64,000 nt of DNA. It comes from VXYL01 sp965243095. GTDB lineage: Bacteria; Pseudomonadota; Gammaproteobacteria; Pseudomonadales; Azotimanducaceae. Shown one piece after another: positions 52,523 to 58,835 of this stretch. The stretch lies in assembly GCA_965243095.1 (NCBI GenBank), contig OZ251530.1:62001-126000 (forward strand), read 5' to 3'. Below the pieces are notes generated by a model that was not told where the DNA came from, did not search any database, and worked only from the letters and a program-made list of their open reading frames with translations. The first letter of the stretch is position 1, and each line of letters starts with the position of its first letter. Position numbers and translations under genes: made by a program.

Positions 52523-55500
52523 TCAAGGCGAACTTCGGCGTCGTGGAACGTGCTCTAGGTCGGGTGCCGTGCCACCAGCCTTCGCCAGCGAATCGGCTGC
52601 GGCGGCCTCCTTCGAGAGCAGCGGGGCTACCAAGCCCTCGAAATCCGCGGACAACGACGCCTCGAAGTCCGTCCGCATAGTGTACACGTCCTTCAGTTCG
52701 ACGAAGGCCCAGCGTCCACAATCGCCCAGACGGTTCACGGCCGGCACCCAACACGTCTCCATCGTTTGCTTCTTGATCTTGGCGTCTTCGGCGCGGTAGC
52801 CCTTCACTTCCACCACCAGATGCAACAGGTCGTCCTCGCCGCGGCCGTCGTTCAGCAGGACGATGAAATCTGGGATGTAGGTGCGCGAGGTGGAACCCAA
52901 GCGGTAGGGCACTTCCAAGCCTAGGCCGTGGTTTTTCGCGTAGAAGTGTACTCGCGGGTGGGATTCGGCCAAGCGGCAGAACTCCGCCTCCCAATCGCTG
53001 TCGCACACGGCGTAATTCACATGGCTGTGGCCGTTGCTGGTTTGCCAGAGCGTCTTCTTTGACGTGTTGAAGTTGACGCTCGCCGTGCTGCCGGTGGGAT
53101 GGTGCGGATCGAGGATGGCGGTGATGCGCTTGTCTCCGCCGTCGCACGGCACGACAGCGGCGGCAATGCGGTCGCAGGCCATCTCCGCAAGCTCCGCGTA
53201 CAGCAGTTGCGCTGGGTAGGTGTCGCCATCGCACACCAGATGCGCTTCAAGCCATTGGCGGGCGATGCGTTTTAGCTGGCCGAACAGGTGGCGCTTCGGC
53301 CCTTCGTCCGGGGTTCGCCACTTGGTTTCCAGCAGGCGTTTGGCGAGGTGGAAGGCCACGGTGTTGGCGCGGTAGGCGCGCAGGTGTTCCAAGGTGAGGT
53401 CCACGCCTTCGCCGACGAGGCCCTCGTTGCGGACGATGGACGGGCCCACCAAGTCGGGCGTCAGCCGCAAGGTGGAGTCTTCGTTGAAGCGGGCGGTGAT
53501 GCGTTCCTCCGGCAGTTCGATGCGGTAGCCGGCCACGCGGGGGAAGCGGATTTCGCAGTTGTCGCGCTCCGGGCGCACGGCGTGGACATGCACGGTTCGG
53601 CGTGGCGGGCGCGCTTTCGCCACCACGGGTTTGGCGGTGAAGTCGAAGGGGATGCCGAGCACGTCGGCGTATTCCACGTTGAAGAGGCCGTCTTCGTTCA
53701 AGTCGTAGGATTGGCGGCGCAAGGCGCGGCCCACCACCTGTTCGCACAGCAGTTGGGTGCCGAACGCGCGCACGCCCAGAACGTGGGTGACGGTGTTGGC
53801 GTCCCAGCCTTCGGTGAGCATGGAAACGGAAACCACGCAGCGGATGGATTCGCCGAGGCGTTTCGGCTTGCCGACGGTGTTCATCACTTCCCGCAGGAGG
53901 TCTTGGTCGGAGAGCGCATCCGCCTTGCCGCGATCGCCGGTGCGTTCCACGATCTCGCGGCGGAAGCGCTCGATTTCGTCGGCGGCCATGGCGCGGAAGT
54001 TGTTGTCCAGCGCTTCGCCGGATTCCAGGCGTTCGCTGTCGATCAGCAGCGTGTTCGGGCGGGCGAGGGGTTTGCCGCGCTCGTCGAAGTTGCGAAAGAG
54101 CGGAAGGCGGCCGTTCTGCACGGTGGTTTCGCCGGCTTCGTTTTCGATCTGGACGCCGGCGATGTAGTCGTAGAGCAGCTTCGACGTGGTTTGGTTGTTG
54201 CACACCACGATGAAGCAGGGCGGCGTTTCGATGTCCTCCTTGCGCCACTCGTCGAACGTCTTTTGGTAGTGGCCGTAGAGGGCGTGCAGGGCGGTTTGCA
54301 GTTCGTTCGGCAAATCCAGCGCGTTGCGGGTGCGCGCCATGCGCTGGCCGATGTGTTCCCAGAGGTTGCGGAACACCAAGGTGTCGGTGGCCGGCAGGTT
54401 GTCCGCGACCGGCACCCGTGGCAGCTTGACGATGCCACATTCGATGGCGTCCATCAGCGAGAAGTCGCTCATCGTCCACGGGAACAGCGTGCCTTCCGCG
54501 TAGCCGGAACCGCGCAGGAAGAACGGCGTGGCGGAGAGGTCGATCACGCGGCTAATGCCCAGTCTCGATTGCAACGCTTGCAGGCCGCGCAGCCACACTC
54601 GCGCCGCTTCCTGGTTCTTTTCCGCCTCCTTGCGCTCGTCGCCCTTGAATGTGCGTTCTTCGCTTTCTTCCAGCTTGGTGGCGTAGCAGTGGTGGCCTTC
54701 GTCGTTGAAGACCAGCACGTTCTTCATGCCCATGAGCTCGGGGCACACGCGCTGCAACATCTGGCCGTCGGTTTCCGTGGTGGAGAGCGGCGCACCGTGG
54801 CCTTGCAGCAGGCGGCGGGTGCCGCGGCTGAGCTGCATCCGTTCGCGGCGGATGAAGGCGTGGTAGTTGGTGATGATGATCTTGGCGCGGCCGAGGTCCG
54901 GCAGCATGTCCGGCGGCACCAGTTCGCGGCTGGCGTAGTAGCTGTCCGGGTCGTGGGGTTGGAGCACACGCAGGCGGTCGCGGATGGTGAGGCCGGGGGT
55001 CACCACGAGGAAGCCCCGGCTGAAGCGCCGGCTGGCGGGGTGGCGCACGGCGTTCACCGTTTGCCAGGCGATGAGCATGGCCATCACGGTGGTTTTGCCG
55101 GCGCCGGTGGCCAGCTTCAGCGCGAGGCGGCTCAACCCCGGATTCGCCTGTTCGTTGGCGCTTTGCAGATGTTCGAGGAAGCCGGCCGCCTCGCGGCCCG
55201 CTCGGGGCGCCACCTCGGTGAGCCAGATGGCGGTTTCGGCGGCTTCCAACTGGCAGAAGAACGGGCGAATGGCGGCGAACTCGTGGTGTCGCCAGTGCTT
55301 CAACAGCCGCGCCGTCTCCGCGGTTACGCGCCACTGCGCTTCGGGCAGTTCGCGCCAAGCGTCCACTTGTCGCCGCACGCCGTTGATGACGTGCGCCAGC
55401 TGGTACTGCTGCTTGGCGGTGTCCACCGCGGCCGCTTCGGCATCGAGCGCAAGCTGGCTCTGGTCGCGGCGGCGCTTCCTCGGCTTCGGAACCGGCGTGA

Positions 55501-55627
55501 TGAACGACGCCTCGCGGCGGCTCTCCATCTGCCGATTGGTGGGCTGCCGGTTGTCGTCGAGTTCCCAATGCCTGCACGGGTACTCGTAGGGCGAGTTCAG
55601 GATGGGTTGCTCGAAGAAGCTGGGCAT
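52523..55627 (-). CDS. Type III-like restriction enzyme Res subunit (helicase-nuclease)
   Basis: Protein of 1034 residues. The SF2 helicase core has Walker A LATGAGKTTVMAMLIAW (173-180), the DExH variant VFNDEGHHCYATK (309-313), SATPFFLRGSG and the C-terminal helicase motif LCEQVVGRALRRQSY. The C-terminal part contains a PD-(D/E)XK nuclease site, YIPDFIVLLN and VVEVKGYRAED (P919-D920, E940, K942). Both activities appear intact. In type III systems Res needs Mod for site recognition, so the insertion in mod should leave this protein inactive or under another partner. It is the first gene of the four-gene run. Confidence 0.92.
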   Translation of the reverse strand: MPSFFEQPILNSPYEYPCRHWELDDNRQPTNRQMESRREASFITPVPKPRKRRRDQSQLALDAEAAAVDTAKQQYQLAHVINGVRRQVDAWRELPEAQWRVTAETARLLKHWRHHEFAAIRPFFCQLEAAETAIWLTEVAPRAGREAAGFLEHLQSANEQANPGLSRLALKLATGAGKTTVMAMLIAWQTVNAVRHPASRRFSRGFLVVTPGLTIRDRLRVLQPHDPDSYYASRELVPPDMLPDLGRAKIIITNYHAFIRRERMQLSRGTRRLLQGHGAPLSTTETDGQMLQRVCPELMGMKNVLVFNDEGHHCYATKLEESEERTFKGDERKEAEKNQEAARVWLRGLQALQSRLGISRVIDLSATPFFLRGSGYAEGTLFPWTMSDFSLMDAIECGIVKLPRVPVADNLPATDTLVFRNLWEHIGQRMARTRNALDLPNELQTALHALYGHYQKTFDEWRKEDIETPPCFIVVCNNQTTSKLLYDYIAGVQIENEAGETTVQNGRLPLFRNFDERGKPLARPNTLLIDSERLESGEALDNNFRAMAADEIERFRREIVERTGDRGKADALSDQDLLREVMNTVGKPKRLGESIRCVVSVSMLTEGWDANTVTHVLGVRAFGTQLLCEQVVGRALRRQSYDLNEDGLFNVEYADVLGIPFDFTAKPVVAKARPPRRTVHVHAVRPERDNCEIRFPRVAGYRIELPEERITARFNEDSTLRLTPDLVGPSIVRNEGLVGEGVDLTLEHLRAYRANTVAFHLAKRLLETKWRTPDEGPKRHLFGQLKRIARQWLEAHLVCDGDTYPAQLLYAELAEMACDRIAAAVVPCDGGDKRITAILDPHHPTGSTASVNFNTSKKTLWQTSNGHSHVNYAVCDSDWEAEFCRLAESHPRVHFYAKNHGLGLEVPYRLGSTSRTYIPDFIVLLNDGRGEDDLLHLVVEVKGYRAEDAKIKKQTMETCWVPAVNRLGDCGRWAFVELKDVYTMRTDFEASLSADFEGLVAPLLSKEAAAADSLAKAGGTAPDLEHVPRRRSSP

Positions 55628-55677
55628 GGGGCCGGGAGCGGGGGTGGTGGAGGCATTGTAATGCAGGGCGCTTCAAG

Positions 55678-55733
55678 GGGTGTGCGACATTGGCGGCTGC
55701 TCGGCACGTCCCCAAAAAATCTGCCGTACACCC
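55678..55733. repeat. Degenerate short copy of the MITE-like palindrome
   Basis: The ends GGGTGTGCGACAT (55678-55690) and ATCTGCCGTACACCC (55719-55733) are imperfect inverted repeats closely related to the ends of the 10450-10571 element. The interior is only about 28 bases and lacks the GC-rich core. It ends five bases before the -35 box of the small RNA promoter. Confidence 0.55.
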
Positions 55734-55738
55734 GGCCC

Positions 55739-55766
55739 TTGACAACGTCCGGCACGGCGCTAGTCT
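55739..55766 (+). promoter_or_regulatory. Sigma-70 promoter for predicted small RNA
   Basis: Perfect -35 TTGACA at 55739-55744, a 16-base spacer and -10 TAGTCT at 55761-55766 (three of six consensus bases including the first two and the last). No plus-strand protein gene follows, so the promoter would serve the structured RNA that ends at the terminator at 55871. Confidence 0.65.
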
Positions 55767-55772
55767 GCGCGC

Positions 55773-55871
55773 CCGTAAGAACCCATCGGGTGCCTCCCTG
55801 CTCAGTATGCGGGGCTTATGCAAGGTGCCTGATCGATAGCACCCCGGGGACGCTTCGGCGTCCCCGTTTTT
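55773..55871 (+). ncRNA. Predicted independent small RNA, about 99 nt
   Basis: A free-standing transcription unit without coding potential. Four stem-loops are visible: ACCC/GGGT (55781-55791), CCCTGC/GCGGGG with loop TCAGTAT (55796-55814), GGTGC/GCACC (55824-55843), and the terminator stem (55845-55866) followed by TTTTT. It is not 4.5S, 6S, tmRNA or RNase P RNA as far as I can judge from their conserved motifs. It lies between the restriction locus and the AAA/PIN pair and is transcribed against both. The 5' end is estimated from the -10 box. Confidence 0.6.
55845..55871 (+). terminator. Rho-independent terminator
   Basis: A perfect 9-bp stem CGGGGACGC/GCGTCCCCG with a TTCG tetraloop, followed directly by TTTTT (55867-55871). 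There is no matching T-run on the minus strand, so it ends plus-strand transcription only. Confidence 0.88.
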
Positions 55872-55930
55872 CGCCCAGCTCGCCCGGCGTCTCGACGGGC
55901 ATCGTCCAACCTCGTTCGGGCCATCGTGGC

Positions 55931-56386
55931 CTACGGGTGCCGGTCGTAGGCTCTAAGTGGCTGATGTAGCGTCCAAATGTACACGCGCTGATGCGGGTGC
56001 CGGGTGCATGCCCGTTGCCAAGCATCAATGATCGACACGTCGCTGATGCCTAGTTCTCGCATCGCCCTGTCTGGGAAGTCGGCAAGCCAAGCCTGTAGCC
56101 GCGACGGATCTGGGAACTCGATCGGCGTCCACGGTGCTTCGTCACGCAGTGCTTCGTGGATGCAGTCGCGGAACCGCTCGGCATAGCGTCGCCGTTCCCT
56201 GCCATCGCGTAAGTCAGCAACGTGGTCGCCCGTTTCGATCACTGCCGCTAGTGGCAGGAGCAAGTGATCCTCGGCATCCACGAGCTGGCCGAACCGTTCG
56301 AGAACATCGTCTCGCTGTTGGTTGAACCCCGGAATGTCGAGCACGTTGAGCAGCACGCTGCTGTCGACGATGACGATGTCGGACAT
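55931..56386 (-). CDS. PIN-like domain protein paired with AAA ATPase
   Basis: Protein of 151 residues with a PIN-like nuclease pattern: IVIVDSSVLLNVLDIPG (acidic D8), LLLPLAAVIETGDH (E51) and GISDVSIIDAW (D116, D121), then VYIWTLHQPLRAYD at the end. PIN domains are metal-dependent RNases common in toxin modules. The gene follows the AAA ATPase by 15 bases on the same strand, so the two are probably one unit. An effector role under control of the ATPase is inferred, not shown. Confidence 0.72.
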   Translation of the reverse strand: MSDIVIVDSSVLLNVLDIPGFNQQRDDVLERFGQLVDAEDHLLLPLAAVIETGDHVADLRDGRERRRYAERFRDCIHEALRDEAPWTPIEFPDPSRLQAWLADFPDRAMRELGISDVSIIDAWQRACTRHPHQRVYIWTLHQPLRAYDRHP

Positions 56387-56401
56387 CGACGACTACCTTG
56401 G

Positions 56402-57712
56402 CTAGTCGGCTTGGTTCCGCAACCGATCCAGCCACTCGCGCGCCTTGCGCCGGCGCATCGCGGGCGCCGGCGTTTGCTTGACGAATCGGTCGATGACGCC
56501 GCGTGTCATCAACCTTCCCAGCGGCGCCTGCGCGACAAGCTCTGGATAGGCCGGAAGGTCGGCCAGTCTTGCTAGGCGGCTTGCGCCCGTCCGTTCGTCG
56601 CGATAGCAGAACGCCACGTCGCCGATGGCTTCGTCGGGGGTGGCATCGAGCAAGGCGGGATTATGGCTGCTCAGGAGTACGCTCAGGTCGCGGTCTTTGG
56701 CAATCTCCAAGATGTGCTCGATGAGCGCGCTGGCGCGGCTGGGATGAACGCCGTTGTCGATCTCCTCGATCACCACTAGGCTTCCCTTTGACGCGGTGAG
56801 CAACGCGGCGCCGATGGCTAGGACGCGCAGCGTTCCGTCGGAGAGCAGCGTTGCGTCGTAGGCGGTTTGGCTGCCGCCGAAGGTCTCGGTGAGCGTCACC
56901 ATCGCTTCGTTGCGGGGCGTCTCGATGAAGCCTATCTCTTTGATGTCCTGCTCCGGCAGCGCCTTCACCAAATCTAGAATTTGCCGTTTGCGGCCGCTCT
57001 TCATAACGCCCTTCCTGCACAAGCCGTACAACACGCCGGAAAGGTTGCCGCCGCTGCTTTCCAGTGCGCCATCGGTCTTGAAGCTGTAGCCACGCATCAG
57101 GGAAGGGCGCGGATCCAAGAACACGATGTTGGACATCCAAGAGAGATACTGCGACGCGACGGTCGGAATGGTTCGGCGGGACTCGCGATGGTGTTTCGCG
57201 AAGGTCCCCGGACTCTGTAGCTGAGCGAGCATGGACATCTGGTTGTGGCAGGTGACGTGAGGCTTCCTGCCGCCGCGTACGAAGTTGTTGTAGGCAACGC
57301 GAACACCGCCTACTTTCGGACGACTGGCGACCTCGAATAGCGGCGTGGTTTGATCCGCGCCAGTCAGCCACTCGTCGGCGATGCGGAGCTCGTCGTCGCC
57401 AACGCGCGCAAGGCGAAGCGAGTACCTATTCCACTGCGGATGCGTCGTGCTGCACGCCAGCCGGAACGTCCGCTTGTGCCGGAACGCCAGGTCCTCAACC
57501 GCGCCGCGGATCGCTTGGTTGTCGCCCTGAACCGTGTGGCTGATCGCGCCGAGCTTGTTGCCGTGGGCGATCCAAGAGAGCAGGCGCAGCGCCTCGACGA
57601 TGTTGCTCTTGCCGGATGCGTTGGCGCCGATCAGCACGGTGAGCGGTGCCAGATGAAGGGTCGCCTCTTGCTCGTAGCTCTTGAAGCGCTCAACGGTGAA
57701 GCTGGTCAACAT
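56402..57712 (-). CDS. AAA-family (OLD/RecF-like) ATPase
   Basis: ATPase of 436 residues of the SMC/RecF-like AAA group found in defence modules. The start MLTSFTVERFKSYEQEATLH leads to Walker A LIGANASGKSN (29-37). A long middle insertion follows, then TLLSDGTLRVLAIGAALLTA (signature region), Walker B LVVIEEIDNGVHPSRA and the switch His in VLLSSHNPALLDA. There is no TOPRIM domain, so it is not a full OLD nuclease; the nuclease part is presumably the PIN-like partner. The hydrolase gene lies 18 bases upstream. Confidence 0.88.
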   Translation of the reverse strand: MLTSFTVERFKSYEQEATLHLAPLTVLIGANASGKSNIVEALRLLSWIAHGNKLGAISHTVQGDNQAIRGAVEDLAFRHKRTFRLACSTTHPQWNRYSLRLARVGDDELRIADEWLTGADQTTPLFEVASRPKVGGVRVAYNNFVRGGRKPHVTCHNQMSMLAQLQSPGTFAKHHRESRRTIPTVASQYLSWMSNIVFLDPRPSLMRGYSFKTDGALESSGGNLSGVLYGLCRKGVMKSGRKRQILDLVKALPEQDIKEIGFIETPRNEAMVTLTETFGGSQTAYDATLLSDGTLRVLAIGAALLTASKGSLVVIEEIDNGVHPSRASALIEHILEIAKDRDLSVLLSSHNPALLDATPDEAIGDVAFCYRDERTGASRLARLADLPAYPELVAQAPLGRLMTRGVIDRFVKQTPAPAMRRRKAREWLDRLRNQAD

Positions 57713-57730
57713 GGCTGGTCGCGCCGAAGG

Positions 57731-58624
57731 TCAGCGCCCGAGTTTGCCCGCCACTTCGCGCAAGGCGGCGACGAAGGCCAACGGTTGGTCGAGAAAGACG
57801 TGGTGGCGGGCGTCGGCCACTGCTGCCACGGGCACTTCGCCCGGAATCAGCTCCACGGTGTGCGCCAAGGTTTGCGGCGTACACGACGCGCTCAGTGCGC
57901 CATGGATGATGCCGGTGGGCACGATGAGGCCGGCGTAGTCTTCCGGCACGCGCTCGGCGTCCTTGAGGGTGAGGGGCAGCTCTTCGTCGAACTTCCACGC
58001 CCAGCCGCCGCCGTCGAGGCGCATTAGCGAGTGCTTGGCGATGTAGGCGAGGATGTAGGCGTTGTCGCACGGCTGCGGCGGAAACAGGCGGAAGCGCGCC
58101 TCGGCGGTTTCGCGGTCCGGATACGCCTTGGCGCGTCCGCCGCCGAGCAGGGGATTCTCCGGTTCGGGTTCGTCCGGGTGGCGGATGCCGGAATCCACCA
58201 GCACCAGTGCGCCGAACCGCGCCGGATGCCGGCTCGCCGCTTTCACGGCCATGACGCCGCCGAAACTGTGGGCGACGATCACCACGTTGTCGTCGAAACC
58301 GGCGTCGTCGCACACGGCGACGATCTCGCGGGCGTAGGTGTCGGCGTCGTAGGCGTAGCGGTAGTCCGAATCGCCCATGCCGGTGAGGTCCAGCGCGGCC
58401 ACCCGGTAGGCGTCCAAGAGCTGCGGCGCGATGAAGTCCCACCAGCGGCGGTGGGCGTTCATACCGTGGATGAGCAGCATCCCGGGCTTCGCCGCATCGC
58501 CCCACAGGCAATAGCAGACGTCGCACTCGTCCACCTCGACGAAGCGTTGCTCCGGCGTGGTCTCCACCGCGTTCCAGAACCACTCCGGGATGTTTGGCTC
58601 GCTTGCTCGATCCCAGCGCGCCAC
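57731..58624 (-). CDS. Alpha/beta-fold hydrolase
   Basis: Protein of 297 residues with the alpha/beta hydrolase fold. The oxyanion region MLLIHGMNAHRRWWDFIAPQ, the strand RVAALDLTGMGDSDYRYAYD and the nucleophile elbow VIVAHSFGGVMAVKAA (Ser) are clear. The acid is in the VPTGIIHGALS region and the catalytic His in ADARHHVFLDQPLAF. GTG 58624 is chosen because a strong GGAGGAG ribosome site lies six bases upstream. The family includes esterases, haloperoxidases and C-C hydrolases; substrate unknown. Confidence 0.9.
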   Translation of the reverse strand: MARWDRASEPNIPEWFWNAVETTPEQRFVEVDECDVCYCLWGDAAKPGMLLIHGMNAHRRWWDFIAPQLLDAYRVAALDLTGMGDSDYRYAYDADTYAREIVAVCDDAGFDDNVVIVAHSFGGVMAVKAASRHPARFGALVLVDSGIRHPDEPEPENPLLGGGRAKAYPDRETAEARFRLFPPQPCDNAYILAYIAKHSLMRLDGGGWAWKFDEELPLTLKDAERVPEDYAGLIVPTGIIHGALSASCTPQTLAHTVELIPGEVPVAAVADARHHVFLDQPLAFVAALREVAGKLGR

Positions 58625-58672
58625 GTCAGCTCCTCCTGCCGGACACTGCCACACCCGTTTGGGACGCACACC

Positions 58673-58734
58673 TTATGCACACCTTGTCCACACCTTGCAC
58701 ATGCCCACGCGGATTTATTCGCACGTTTTGCACA
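58673..58734. promoter_or_regulatory. Cluster of DnaA-box-like sequences
   Basis: In the gap between the divergent hydrolase and DUF349 genes, TTATGCACA (58673-58681) and TTTTGCACA (58726-58734) both fit the DnaA-box consensus TTWTNCACA. TTGTCCACA (58684-58692) differs at one position, and CCTTGCACA (58693-58701) is a weaker variant. The first three form near-tandem 11-base repeats of CACACCTTRT type. This may bind DnaA or another replication-linked regulator; there is no replication gene nearby. Confidence 0.5.
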
Positions 58735-58835
58735 TTTGCGATTGCGTATCGTCGCCGCGAGTCGCAAAATCGCGTTCGTCCCAAGCACACCGCGAGGCAC
58801 CTAAGTTCGCCGAGCGCATCCATGAGCGTGCCGTC

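Larger units (their letters stand above)
55628..55930. other. 303-bp intergenic region holding a repeat remnant and a small RNA gene
   Basis: Between the 5' end of res and the 3' end of the PIN-like gene. From left to right it holds a degenerate palindromic repeat (55678-55733), a promoter (55739-55766), a predicted small RNA (55773-55871) with its terminator, and about 60 bases with no feature. All protein genes around it are on the minus strand, while the RNA gene is on the plus strand. Confidence 0.7.

Noticed and set aside
55773..55871. tRNA or 4.5S RNA as identity of the structured RNA
   Set aside because: There is no cloverleaf with a GTTCRA loop and no GGAAGNNNNGCA-type SRP motif; the T-run terminator suggests a regulatory small RNA.
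53288..55969. 893-codon open frame antisense to res
   Set aside because: Shadow frame: no motifs, and it runs through the intergenic repeat at its end.
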